Shown: piece after piece, positions 30,985 to 43,136 of the stretch | Position numbering within the stretch: position 1 is the first letter of the stretch | How the letters are laid out: the number at the start of each line of letters is the position of its first letter | Assembly (NCBI GenBank): GCA_037833965.1 | Contig: AP031355.1 | Coordinates: 23,337,501 to 23,401,500, forward strand | DNA: 64,000 bases | Direction: 5' to 3' | DNA from: Marchantia polymorpha subsp. ruderalis | Lineage: Eukaryota; Streptophyta; Marchantiopsida; Marchantiales; Marchantiaceae | The notes under the pieces: generated by a model | What the model saw: only the letters and a program-made list of their open reading frames with translations | Told to the model about the DNA's origin: nothing | The model's database searches: none | Position numbers and translations under genes: made by a program

Positions 30985-33900
30985 AAGATTTTTATTTATT
31001 AATATATTGAGTTAAAAAATGAAAATTAAAATCACTCATCAATTTTTTTCTTCATATTGACGATAACCTTACAAGCTATGTGATTTCATAGTTTATAATT
31101 TTTTCATTATAAACATATATAATAAAATGAGATTTGAAATTTTTTTTATTATGATTGTTTGAAAATAACACCAAACAATGAGTAATCCAACTAAGTTTCA
31201 ATTCGAATGATATAAAAAAATAATGTGCATTAAAAAAAACTATCAAATGCATTGCAATATCAAAACTTCAATTCAAAATTTGTATGATAAATCAAATTGA
31301 TTCAACGTATCGTGCATCCAACATTGTTTGATTTAGTCAACTAAAAACATCATTTTGTTGCAAAATTTTTATTATGATAAGATGATGACTTTTACTTTTT
31401 TTTGCAAAGTCTTTGAAACTTATCAAAAATGTATTTATTGTCGGTCAATTTTTCATCTTGCTATCAATTTAGATCTTAATTTGTGATTATTTTTTTTTAA
31501 AGGAAGAAGATCAATGGCGAAAGCTATCTACTATGCCAACACTAACTCTAAGAGACTAAAGCTAGGGAAGCATATGATGTTAGATAGCCCAACAATCCTA
31601 CTTTATTTTTGTGACAATATGAATTTATAAAAATTTTGAAAAATCAATAATATAATATATATTATCTCATTATTAACACATTATTCACTAGAATTTCAAA
31701 ATACTAGCTATATATTAATTTTCAAATTTACTTGAATGAAATATCACATTTCAATTTTTATTCATTATGTGGCTTTAAAAAATGATTAAAACCTGACTAT
31801 GAACATTTTTTTGCTCTTAATTTTAATTTTCTCAAATTTTCCAGATAATTGAAAAAATAATTTTGTTCTTCTCTGGAAAAATATCTGTGGTTTTGTATGC
31901 AGAATCATTATAGAACAAAATCACATTTTCAATTATATGAAATATTTGAGAGTGAAAAGAGAAAAAGACAGTTTTACAATAAGATTTAATAATTTTGAAG
32001 TGTGTGCTTAGATTATGCTATCATAATTTTCAATCTATCACTTTTTTTTCCTAAAAGTTGTCAAAAGTTCACAAAATTTATCCTAACAATAGGTTAAATT
32101 ATGCTAATATGTGAAATTGTAACAAATTTACAAAATATATTAACTAAATTTTGAAATTTTGACTTTCAACATCAAAATCTTTCCTACTATGCTTTTTCAT
32201 AACACAAAATTCATATTTTTAATTTGATTTATTAACTGACAACAAATTTTTTTTTAAAGAAATGTCAAATATCTATCACTCATGTATCGGTTATATATAA
32301 ATCATCATGTTATATCTAATAAAAATAAATTGCATGTATAGATGTGTGTTTATGTCTTATTCACACAATTTTATTATTTATTTTACATTGAAAATTCTCA
32401 TTCAAGTACTTTTGAAACTATTATTTTGTTAAAAAATAAATTTTTTCTTATATTAGATGTAAAAATGAGATGAATCCATAAATATCCAATCTCCAAAAAC
32501 ATTTAAAGTAACAAGATTAATAAAACAAACATCATTTAATATACATGCATTATCAATAAATTGCATTATAATTTTATTTTTTATTTTACACAAAAAATTT
32601 CATTCCAATATTTTTGAAACTATTATTTTTGTCAATAATTATAAGTTTTCTTATATTGGATATAAATATGAGATGAATCAATAAATACTCTATGTCCAAA
32701 ATAAATTCATGTAACAAGATTAATGAAACAATTTCTATTTAAAATACATACATCATCAATGAATTGCATTGTATATGACATATTTTGGGTTTAAAGTTCA
32801 ATATCAAACAAATCTTCTTCCTCATAATTTAATTCTTGGATGATATGGGGTTAAAAAGTATCATTAGCTTTGATATTTACATCTTTCATTTCTAAATGTA
32901 CACTTTTCTTATATTTCAACAAACTACTGTTCTGATGTCCAAGATTTTATTTTTAAACTTGACACTCGCCCAAAAAACAAAAGTTTTCTCATCTTTGTCA
33001 TTTGTAAATTGGAGCATTTTGAATCCTATTCTGTGCAATATTGTATAATGTTAATAGAAGAAAGTACATCATATTTGATTGTAAATCATTAATGAACAAA
33101 ACATTTTTAACTTTGTTGTGAGCAATTGATTGTTTATCGTAATGAATCAACATATGTGACATAACTAATGAGAAGTAGGTAATGAAATTAAAGATAAATA
33201 ATATTTTTTTCATCTATAATTTTTCCTTCAAGGATCTCAAAATAAATCAATAAATCTTTTAAAAAAATGAAATGTCATGTCTTGTTGAATTTTTATATTA
33301 AAGCTTCCATCTTGAGCTCATTAACTTCAGAAAAAAGCATGTTATATGTTTGATGATTCTTTGCAATAAAAATATCACTCAATACACTCAAACAACATGA
33401 TACAATTGTACTACTCATCCATTTTTTTTTAAATCAAAGATTTTTTTTCTGTAAAATAAAAATATTCTTAGCCTAATTCTGAACATAACTTTCAATTTTT
33501 GATGTTGAAAAGGAATTTAGCAGTTAACATCTCGCCACAATTTGTAGACTTTAGTTTATCATTGATTAGATTGTACCAAACTAGAATTTCAAAAGTTATT
33601 TCAACTGAGTTGTATTACCTTCAATTTCAATATGAACATGAAAATTATCTTTAAGCTGAAAAAAGAAAAAAAGTAAGAACTGGTTGATCTTTAAGATATC
33701 GAAAGTATGTACATGCAGTATAAATTAGTATCTACTTTGATTAATGATAAGTTGTTACCTAAGCTAAGAGCTGAGTCATATTACTTTCAACAATAATCAA
33801 ACATGTATACCTTTTATGAATAATTTTTTTTCTTCTGAACACAAATTGTAAGTTACAAATTTGTAAGTCATTACATAGTTCTCTTGTGTAATCAGTAAAT

Positions 33901-34845
33901 TAATTTTATGGGTTTATTAAAAAATTTTAATAATACAGGAAATGTTTTCATCCCACACTTTCTGAGCAATAACTTTCAATTACAAGTCAAAATCTTAAAA
34001 ACTTATTACTAAGCATGACACATTTTCACAACTTTCAAGAATTGAACTTGTAGAAGAGCAAAAAAGATTAATATTTTAATCAAGTGATACATATATAAAT
34101 CCAAAAGTAAAATATGAAGCTTTGATTTATAATCACACAACATGAAAAGTTACATTTTTTGTGTTATCAAAAATTATGAGTAACTATCTTCTATCAAAGT
34201 AGACTAATAAATCTAACAAAAAAAGTTAAAGTAAAAAAAATAAAAATAACTCCAAGCATTCTTTTTCTTGATTACTGTTTTGAAGTTTTTGATCCTTATT
34301 ATCAATGTGACTACTCTAAGAAAAGTCATAGAAGAAAACATGTTATAGATTTCATTCTAAAATAGAGCTAATTAGAATCAATTTATAATCATATTATTAT
34401 GACATAAAATCATATAGAGCTTACATGCTAGTTTCAATTAGAAAATAATGTTGACGTAAATAATCAATGCAGTTTTCACAATAAAAATAAAAATATTAGC
34501 ACATAGATCAACAAAAACAATGGTATTGACAGCGCCAATAATCACATTAGCAACGATATGAAAGTATAAAAAATTAACAGTGTCTATTTGACAATTTGGC
34601 TATAGATGTCTTTTAAAAGTACTCAAAAAATTGTGAAAGATGTATTTTCAATTCATCTTCCACAATTTTTCAATTGAATATTTCAAATTGTTAATTTTTT
34701 ACTTTAGAAAATTTTCAGCAATCAATAATCTAATGGTGATTCTATATTAAAATTCAAAATGAATTAAAAATATTTCTTAAAAAATAATTAGAAAAAAATA
34801 TCAAGATATTATCACCTAAGATTTTCAAATAAATATTCAATCATC
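30985..34845. other. AT-rich island 2
   Basis: About 3.9 kb of extreme A+T sequence with long A and T runs, beginning abruptly at the end of the PHD-type element. No domain is legible. It contains one 203-bp tandem duplication. Resembles island 1 (14490-16770) in texture. Confidence 0.6.
32367..32772. repeat. Diverged tandem duplication, 203-bp unit
   Basis: Copies 32367-32569 and 32570-32772 share AATTTTATT, TTTTGAAACTATTATTTT and TTTTCTTATATT(A/G)GATATA-like words. They also share ATGAGATGAATC, GTAACAAGATTAAT(A/G)AAACAA and the closing AATTGCATT. The end of a further copy may lie at about 32297-32340. Confidence 0.75.
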
Positions 34846-35765
34846 AAGTGTATCATTTAATAAGAGGTTGGTCCATGTGTATCAATATTGTGAGGATAAA
34901 TTTCAAGAATTACATGAACACATCGACACAAAAATAACATGGTTCATCCTCAGGAAGGAGGGCAACGTCTATCCAGAACTCGAACACCTTTATTTCAGAT
35001 CATGTCTAAAAAGACTTCATGTACAAGGTGAGCACTAAGGTATTTATATCTTTACATATTTACTCTATCATGTGATGATTACGGCTTAGTTCCAGTTGAC
35101 TCTCATGTAAAGAGTAGCCTTGTATTAAATTTATTTCTAGAACTTCTCGTGGAGTAATTATATTTTTGATAAAGTGTATCATTTAATAAGATGTTGGTCC
35201 ATGTATATCAATCTTGTGACGATAAAATTCAAGAATTACACGAACACAACGACACGGAAATAACGTGGTTCATCCTCGGATTCACTCTCGATCCTAGCTA
35301 TAAATAACTAGGACCCGAGGTTACTCCTTAATTGGAGTTAACCTCAACAATTTCCCCTTTAACTCACGTTAAGGAACATTAACCTCTATAACATACATTA
35401 TTATTCTGCGGGAAGTTCTAGACATAAACCTAACATAAGACCCCCTCTTTACACAAGAATTAACTAGAACTAAGCCGTAGCCATAACATGATAGAGTAAT
35501 ACTAGCTAAAGAGGTAACTAAATACCAGCTAGCATAGAGAGAACATAAATCTAGTAATCTATATAATTATTGTGCGAGAAGTTCTAGAAAGAAACCTAAT
35601 AAAAGACTCCTCTTTACACCCCTTCTCCGTTGAGTTGCGGTACATCCCAGACAGGGGCTGAAGCGGATTCAAAATGAGCGCGTTTACGCTCAGATTCAGT
35701 TAACTAGAACTAAGTCGTAATCATCAGATGATAGAGTAAATATATAAAGAGATAATTGAAGATAC
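34846..35765. repeat. Overlapping LTR fragments with direct and inverted copies
   Basis: A 106-bp block (34846-34951) recurs at 35172-35277 (AAGTGTATCATTTAATAAGA, TTGGTCCATGT, ATAACRTGGTTCATCCTC). The stretch 35045-35110 (ACTCTATCATGTGATGATTA and CGGCTTAGTTC) recurs inverted at about 35700-35750 (TTAACTAGAACTAAGTCGTA and ATCATC-GATGATAGAGT) and again, same sense as the latter, at 35456-35500. AGAAGTTCTAGA(A/C)A and AAACCTAA are also doubled (35410, 35579). The AACGTGGTTCATCC wording resembles the edge of plant copia LTRs. I read the block as nested or tandem LTR remnants. Confidence 0.6.
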
Positions 35766-36524
35766 TATGTTAGTAAAATTTACTTGCGCTTTCATGCACA
35801 ACCTGCATGATAGCACAATGTCGCGTGAAACTTTCTATAGAAAAAACTTTGATTAACGCATCAACTTGATTAAATTTACCATATATCTTGACTAGCTCAA
35901 TCATCAGAGTTCACCGTCAAGATTGACAAGCTCAATCATCAGAGTAGCTCAATTACCAAAATTTATCTTCAATCTTGATTAGCTCAATCATCTAAGTTTA
36001 CCGTGAAGATTGACTAGCTCAATCACCAGAGTTTACCATCCATCTTGACTAACTCAATCATTTTATTAGACACTCTTCTCTGAAAAATACATGATATCGT
36101 CGTGCTTCACGGTACTAAGCATATCTTGATCATTGATCACATACTGATCAAATTCTCCCACAACTACATATAGACGCTCATCTCAATCATCAATCACATA
36201 ATGATCAAAACTCCCTCACAACTACATGCGTGAATCTACATACGTCAATCTCTTACCAAATCATTAGACTGATTTGGTTTCGTTAAAAAAATTAAAATTC
36301 TATCATTTTCAATACAAATTTTCTACTAAATATTTATGAACAAAAATTGTTCATAGATCAAAACATAGTCAAAATAAAAATTGTTTTAATTTCATGACTA
36401 ACTTTGATCCAAGGTTTTCAAAAGAAAAATTTTATTAAACATTTGTCAATGGTCGAACTGTTTCATGAACAAAAACTGTTTTGTCTGCATAACTCCTTCT
36501 AATCCAAAGTTTGATAATCTTTTT
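35766..36524. repeat. AT-rich region with short repeated GACTAGCTCAATCA motif
   Basis: TTGACTAGCTCAATCA-type words, with TCATCAGAGTTTACC between them, recur about five times between 35888 and 36062, forming a degenerate array of roughly 35-60 base units. No gene recognised apart from the transposase relic that begins at its right edge. Confidence 0.5.
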
Positions 36525-37452
36525 TGTCAAGAAATGAAGTGCTTTGGTGTGTCGTCAAGTCGAGTGCTGATGAAAATGTCCACGAACTTTAAGGAAGTTT
36601 CGTAATCTTTTGCAGATTGATATCGCAGATTATCCGAACAAAGTTACTAATATCGTGACGAGAACTTAAAGCAGGATTGCCCTAAACCTCACATGTACAA
36701 CGGACAAGTTTGGATGCCATACAAAATGATGTACCGCAAGATATGTATCGCATAGCAAGGCAAAACCACATTGTTTTTGTCTTGGAAATTGTCACTAAGT
36801 AAAAGTAATATACAACAACGTTCTTCAATTCAACGCGATGAAACAATGATAATGCTTGTTCTTTGGACTTGGTTTCTACTTGTTGTCGTTGGGTTAGTTT
36901 GATATTATTTTTGCTCATACTATCAAACAGATGTTCATCTTCATCTTCTTCGTCACTTTCTTCTTGTTTTTCAGGATTGAACATCATATTGACAACAATG
37001 ATATCAACAATATTTCGTTCAATTTCATATACAAGATCTCCTTCATCTTCCAAAGAAGACGAGAAAAAAGTGATGATGGCTTTAAGAGAGTTCGTAAATG
37101 CAATTGGCTCATTGTCAAAAAAATGAATTACGATATGAAGAAGTCTCTAAAGTTTGATACACATCCCATTGTTTAATATGTTGGGTACAAAGATGATGTC
37201 CAATATTGTCATAACGAAAGGGTGATTTCCATGCTTGCACAAAAGAAGCCACTTTTTGTTCTGCATTACACTTCTTCCCGACGAAATGTAATGCAAAAGC
37301 AATATTGCACTCCAATCACTTTTGCCGACTTTTGAATATCGACTTACAACTTTCAACCCACATTTTTCATCATTTGCTTGCATGTAAGCAGATGGACAAT
37401 TTTTTGTCATTAGAAATGACAAAAAATTGTTGTACTTTTCTTGTGAGAGCAA
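36525..37452 (-). pseudogene. N-terminal relic of zinc-finger hAT-like transposase
   Basis: Reading right to left, alternate frames give: CNIAFALHFVGKKC, then SPFRYDNIGHHLCTQHIKQW and VYQ (an N-terminal zinc-binding module, C...C...H...H type); an acidic helical region (LVYEIERNIVDIIV, EESDEEDEDEHLFD); an AMRYISCGTSF-CMASKLV-RCTCEV block; then INLQKITKLP, SWTFSSALDLTTHQSTSFLD. I know this order from large families of predicted transposase-like proteins in mosses and oomycetes, where the ALG-SF-AS-L-QCT and ALD-THQS-YLD blocks are conserved. Frameshifts within the zinc module and stops (after CTCEV, after KLP) break it. Name and superfamily are inference from memory; the domain order is visible. 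Confidence 0.55.
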
Positions 37453-37976
37453 CTAACTTCCCTTTATCTTGCAACATTTAAAAAAACAAAATAATTAGAA
37501 TATTTAATTAAAAGAATTTATTATCACTTTAATTGCGTATGTAGAAGTATCAAAATCATCTATAAAAATCAAGATTGTAAAATAAAGCTAATGCAGAGAA
37601 GAGTCCCACTCTCTCTCTCCCATCGGAGATTCGCACTTCTCGCTCTTGTGTTACGCAGGAGATCGCTTGATGGATCTGTGTCCACGATAAGAGTTTGCTC
37701 GCAGGCAGTGTTTGATTGATTGATGGCTAGATATGCACGTCCCTAGCTCGTTGTAGTAGCTGAGGGGCAGGAAAGATTCGAGAGCATTGAGTGAAATGTG
37801 TGGCCAAAGAATGCGTCGCTCGACCTCGACCTGTTGGGGTCAAGGGAACGTGCTGCCAGAGTGTATATAGCTCTGCACTAGTTGTTTGCAAAGCTACTCG
37901 ATGATGATCTCGACTTCCCCTTGCGGATCTCGTTGCGGTCTGCTGCCCGATTTGTGGAGACCTGCTCTTTTCGAAC
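37453..37976. other. Unassigned region
   Basis: No gene recognised. Contains a CT-rich tract (CTCTCTCTCTCC near 37608) and a GC-richer patch at 37800-37975. An 84-codon minus frame (37981-37727) has no domain. Confidence 0.35.
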
Positions 37977-38755
37977 TGCAATTTTCGGGCTGACTCTCAC
38001 TCAAGTTTATCTTAGATGGCTTTTTGGTAGCTCATCATGGTTCTAGAAGACTAGGATTTTGCATCATACTCGTAGCCCAAACAACCTCTCACAAAATATC
38101 TCAAGGTATCACTCCAACTCACACACTCATTGACATTCCAAGGTACTGAAAATTCGTCACTCTTTCATATATGAAACAAGTTCCTACATATGAACTCTCC
38201 AAACTTGCTTGAGAGTCTATTCCCTACCTCTATATATATACTACTTGTTCCATACTACCATAGTAACAAATGGTAATTTATATCTAACTTACTTTTTATA
38301 AAGATAATCCATAGTAAGGTTGACTAGTTATCAATATGTGGCAACATGCCATTGGCCTCCTAAACCTTCTAGATGTTTACTAATTCCTAGATTGAGGTGA
38401 CGACATGCTATTTGTGCCTTTCCAACTTTAAGAACTTTCACTTTTCACTAAGTCAACATAAGACTTAGTCTAGCCAACGGAGTACTCCTTACTTAATCAA
38501 ACCAATCAAAACTAAACATGAAGTCAAAAAGTCTTTTCTCTTGGAATCTAGATTTTTGTACAAGACAAAATAGAAGTGCTCACTCAAATCTTTCTAGAAC
38601 TTCTCTAGTTATTCCGCCAAGTATAGACATCATAGCTAAACTAGCTAGACTTAGTCATAACTAGCTAGATCTAGTCATAAATATCATAACCATGATTAAC
38701 TCCTTGGCTAATTCTAGATTTATTTCACACATGCAATAATCGGTCTCACAGAACA
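37977..38755 (-). repeat. LTR-like dispersed repeat, copy 1 (779 bp)
   Basis: Matches 41530-42323 over its whole length at roughly 85% identity, same orientation. The block starts TGCA and ends GAACA on the plus strand, so on the minus strand it reads TGTTCTGTGAGACC...TGCA, with TG/CA ends as for an LTR. A TATATATATA stretch lies inside (about 38232). No target duplication is seen (CGAAC against AGACA). It could be a solo LTR whose flanks have decayed, or with copy 2 the two LTRs of one element, but the 2.8 kb between shows no gag or pol. Confidence 0.65.
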
Positions 38756-39431
38756 AGACAGGGTTGCGCGAGTTCTTGGGCCAGATTCTTATAGAATGAG
38801 AATGCGTGAGTTTATCTTCTGGCTCGAGACCTTTGTTGCAGCGTGCCTCTCGGACGTAAACCCGAGCATTCATAGCGTTTTCACATTGAAAAAAGAAAGT
38901 CTTGACCTTTCGGGCGCACTGGCAGAAATTCAAGAAATTTTGCAAATATTGCCTCCAGGAACCAATCAGATTTTCAAAAATTGCCTCTAGGAAACAATCA
39001 GAACCTCTAGTAAATTCAAGAAATTCTGGCGGACTCGCACAAGAATGAAATGTGGTCAGCCTGTGAATGTGAACAGATTGTGAGGAGCTCGGAATTGCTA
39101 GGACTGTGAATCAACTTTGTGCATCACGGTCGAGGTTGAGGGACAAGGCCAAGGCTGTCAGATCGCGCGACTCTCCAAAAGAGAGATGTCTCGCGTATAG
39201 TACTTAGTATCAGATCGACCAATCGAGCAAGTTAGTTGCACTCGCTACACAATGCACTTTACTAACCTTGATGACACGCATGTGTATGTGCATGGATACC
39301 ATGTGCACGATATGAATTTAGAATACTCAGAAAAACTATGCCGTAACAAATCTCTGACACGCAATGTCCACCGCGATCCCATAGACAAACTGAAGCCCAA
39401 AATATCTTCATGGGAACTAGTACCTTTTCAA
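38756..39431. other. Unassigned region
   Basis: No recognised gene. A 64-codon plus frame (38796-38990) has no domain, and CCTCTAG-GGAA-CAATCAGA is duplicated near 38955-39000. Confidence 0.35.
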
Positions 39432-39909
39432 TATCAAAGTTAGCATCACAAATCACGTCTGTGGTTTTCAGAAACAAAACGAGCAAATAAGAACCATCAT
39501 TGTGATGTCAAAAACTTCGATGACGATCTGTGAAAACTCTGCCAGTTTCTTTTTTAACCGAAGAAGCAAACATTTGAGCTCGTTCAAATGTGTGATCTAC
39601 TGCCTTGAATATGAAGAAGACGACGTTATGTGTACCTTCCCTCCGCTCAAAAGTATCAAAGTTAGCATCACAAATCACGTCTATGATTTTCAGAAACGAA
39701 ACGAGCAAATAAGAACCAGCACTGTAATGTCAAAAACTTTGATAACGATTTGTGAACACTCTGCCAGTTTTTTTTTAAATCAAATAAGCAAACATTTGGG
39801 CTCGTTCAGATGTGTGATCTGCCGCCTTGAATATGAAGAAGACGACGTTATGTCTACCCTCCCTTGCAAGCATCTATACCACTCCGATTGCATGCAACAA
39901 TGGCTTTAA
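39432..39909 (+). pseudogene. Tandemly duplicated fragment of RING-H2 E3 ligase gene
   Basis: A 222-bp unit starting TATCAAAGTTAGCATCACAA is present at 39432 and 39654. Each unit encodes a Ser/Lys-rich leader and then the first half of a RING-H2 finger. In the second copy this reads CVICRLEYEEDDVMSTLPCKHLYHSDCMQQWL and then TAA (39907-39909), so ligands 1-6 (C,C,C,H,H,C) are present but the final C-P-x-C pair is missing. The first copy has lost the second Cys (CVIY) and the CKH block (FPPLKS). The wording is closest to plant BIG BROTHER-like ubiquitin ligases. With no intact finger this is a gene fragment, probably captured or duplicated in a transposon-rich region. Confidence 0.65.
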
Positions 39910-40755
39910 ATTAATAAGATGAGTGCTTCATGGACGTTCATGCGATCTGCAGGTGTCCAACTAGGGAGATAGTGTCGTTTCGTCTAGACATTAGCCTTGG
40001 AAGAGTAGACTTCCGCTAAGGCTAGAGCACATTTCAACTAATGAATGTACTTATATTCTATTTACCGTCCAGACGCACTAAATGATACCAATGCTAGACA
40101 TTTGACTTCGCAGTTCAATGGTTGTAGGTTTGTCATGTATGCAACAAGGAGATGTTAGCTGTAAATGACAACAAGTAGCTTGCAACGGAAGCTTGGATAA
40201 AGTATGTAGTAGTTGTTACTGAATCCAGGCTATCATAGGAGCTCGATAGATCTTCAATGCGGCAATTTACGATCCCGAACAGAATCTTCGCTTGTGGAAC
40301 GTATAGATGACCGTTGCTAGCATAGAGTGAATGAAAGAAAGAAAGCTCGCGAGAATTACCTTCACAGTCTTGAGCAGTATATTCACTGACGAACAGTAGA
40401 TCAAATTAACAAACTTTGCCCTTCAATAAGAGGAACTCGAACAGAAGAATGAGTTGCATTAAAGCAGAGGAACTTGAACGGGAGAATGAGGTGCACTAAA
40501 TCAAAGGTACTCGAAAGAGAGAATGAGATGCACTGAACCGCAAAAACTGTTCTATAAATAGTGACTTGGAGACAAAACTCCGTTGCAAGGAGTATTCCGC
40601 GTCATTTTCTCATTGGGTGCTGAGTTCTTGATTCAATTAGGCTCCAAATCCCGCCCATTTTAGTTTAGGCGCCTAAAGTAGTGCGCGTTTAGGTCATTTA
40701 GGCGCCGACATATATGGTCGACTATTTGAACCATGCCTGAACATGGCTCATTGAA
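39910..40755. other. Unassigned region
   Basis: No gene recognised. AGAGGAACT(C/T)GAACGGGAGAATGAG-type sequence is repeated about three times (40428, 40465, 40505), and a 14-bp palindrome TTTAGGCGCCTAAA lies at 40664-40677. Confidence 0.4.
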
Positions 40756-40775
40756 ACACACACACACACACACAC
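40756..40775. repeat. Microsatellite (AC)10
   Basis: Ten perfect AC dinucleotides at the edge of the minisatellite. Confidence 0.95.
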
Positions 40776-41025
40776 TAAAATGAACCTTACAATCTATGTT
40801 GCTTGCGACTGATTGTCACCTTTGACTATCTCTCACCGTCACCCAAGACTAACTGCGGCCGCGACTAACCATCACTTTCGTCTGTGACCGACTGCGCCCA
40901 CAACTAACTGTTGCTCTCGACTGACTGCGCTTACGACTTATCAAAAATGTTGTTCACAACTTACCATCTATCATCCACGACTTCAGTCGCCCGTGATCAC
41001 CGTTGCTAGTGACAACCATCACCCG

Positions 41026-41081
41026 CAACTGTACCGTCAATCATCCACGATGGGAGTCGCGGATGACTGATGGTACAGTTG
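41026..41081. repeat. 25-bp imperfect hairpin inside minisatellite
   Basis: Arms 41026-41050 and 41057-41081 pair at 22 of 25 positions across the six-base loop TGGGAG. All three mismatches could pair as G-U in RNA of one strand. Confidence 0.85.
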
Positions 41082-41094
41082 CAGATTACTGACG

Positions 41095-41114
41095 GATAGT
41101 CGCCCGCGACTATC
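41095..41114. repeat. Perfect 9-bp hairpin, 2-base loop
   Basis: GATAGTCGC and GCGACTATC separated by CC. Confidence 0.85.
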
Positions 41115-41529
41115 CGCTACATGCGACCTATGTTGTCCGCAACTGAAGCATTGTATCTCACGACCTCTATCACTGATCGTCGTCCGTGACCGCAATATCC
41201 GTTACCCGCAACTAACCTTTGATTACAACCTATGTTGCTTGCAACTTACGTCACTCGCAACAAACGTTGCCCACAACCCTTCTTCACTTTCAACCCAGAT
41301 TTTTGACCTGTTGTGTTGTCATCCCATACCGTCAAGAATCTTAAATAGAAAATTAACTTTTGGGGCAATATTTTCCGTCTGAGTCATATTTCAGCTCTTG
41401 AAAATGATCCAAATGCTCTGGTTGCGTTGAGAGCTTTCCAACGATACTCAATTTGTCTATATTTTGATGACAAAATTTATTTCTAAGAAATATTTATGAC
41501 AAAATAGTACTTCACCGTTGTTCTCGACC

Positions 41530-42323
41530 TGCAACCTTCGGGCTAACTTTCACTCAAGTTTATCTCAGATAGCTTTGTGGTAGCTCATCATGGTTCTAGA
41601 AGACTAGGATTCCTCTTCATACTCATAGCCCATACACCATCTCACACAATACCTCAATGTATCATTCCAACTCACACACACATTGATACTCCAAGATGCT
41701 GAAATCGTCTCTCTTTTATATATGAAACGAATCTGTACACACAAAATCTCCAAACTTACTTGAGAATTTCTTCCCTACCTATAGTATATATAGATATATA
41801 TACTATTTGAGAATTTATCATAATAAAAAATGGTAATTCCTATCTAACTTACTTTTACAAAGATAAACCATAGTAATGTTGACTAGTTATCAATATGTGG
41901 CAACATGCCATTTGCCGTCTAAACCTTCTAGATGTTCATCAATACTTAGACCAAGGCGGCGACATGCTATTTGTGACTTTCCAACTTCTAAAACCTCCAC
42001 TTGCCACTAAGTCAACATTAGACTTAGTCTAACCAATGGATTACTCCTTACTTAGTCAAACTAATCAAAACTAAACATGAAGTCAAAAGTGTTTTATCTT
42101 GGAATCTAGACTTTTGTACAAGACAAAATAGAAATGCTCATTCAAATCTTCTAGAATTTTTCTATTTATTTCATCAAGTATAGATATTATAGCTAAACAT
42201 AGTTATAACGTGATAAACTTAGTTATAACTAACTAGACTTAGTCATAACTAGGTTAACCATGATTAACTCCTTGGCTACTTCTAGTTCTATTTCACACAT
42301 ACAACATCTGGTCTTACAGAACA
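41530..42323 (-). repeat. LTR-like dispersed repeat, copy 2 (794 bp)
   Basis: Partner of 37977-38755. Begins TGCAACCTTCGGGCTAAC and ends TTACAGAACA, immediately followed at 42324 by reverse transcriptase sequence of the decayed chromovirus. The flanking pentamers (CGACC, CTAGA) do not match. Confidence 0.65.
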
Positions 42324-43136
42324 CTAGAGCTCCATAAGGTGAAATACTTGGTTGAACGAATCCCTTGCTCAACATCTACTTCACTTGAACTTTACATTCT
42401 TCCAATTCAGTTGGAGCCAAACTATATGGAACTTTGCAAGTTGGTGTACTTTCAGGTATCACTTCAATATTGTGATCTACTCGTCTTTTTTATGGTAATC
42501 TTGCAAGTAGATCATCTAGAAAAACATCTTTATACTTCATAAAAATGCCGTTAAAAAACTCCGAGATGTAAAATTTATATGTGAGCAATATATGTTATAA
42601 GTCCAAGTAAACATACATCATCTCTGGAAATGGATGTTTTACCCATCACAAAGAGTGATAAATTTCAATTCTAAGATATAATTCTATCTCCATAGATCTT
42701 CCATCCACAAGTGATAATCATTTTTTTTCTTTAATCTACCTCTAGATTATATTGCTCCATCCATGACATTTCAAGAATGACATCATATCGAGCTAAACGA
42801 ATTACTCTCCATTCAATGTTCTCCTTGTATCACCCTATGAATAATTCTAAACTCCGTGGTAGTGTTTTTATCACTTCAATTTGCCCGTTTGGCAATTCAA
42901 CTTCATCACTTACGTCTTTCATCAACATCAAACCTAACTTCGTAGCAACACTTCTTGATAAAAAATTCTCAGTTGCTCCAAGATCAATTAGAACTCTAAC
43001 ATTGTGTCCCTTCATCACACCATCATTGATAATGAGTTGAGCTTATTTCTTATCTGTTCCATGAGCCCCCAACCATTGCTTTCTTTCAACCTTGCCTTTT
43101 CTTCTCTTTGTAGAACAAGTAAGTCCGCGAGTCAAG

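Larger units (their letters stand above)
40783..41290. repeat. Degenerate 20-bp minisatellite
   Basis: Roughly 25 degenerate units of the type GTTGCCCGCGACTAACC-TCA, with GTTGC, CGCGACT/CGCAACT and the TGAC/TAAC words recurring about every 20 bases. Some units are inverted, producing the hairpins at 41026-41081 and 41095-41114. No coding signal. Confidence 0.75.

Noticed and set aside
35888..36062. Possible CRISPR-like array from the recurring GACTAGCTCAATCA words
   Set aside because: Repeats are degenerate and irregularly spaced, in a eukaryotic nuclear context.
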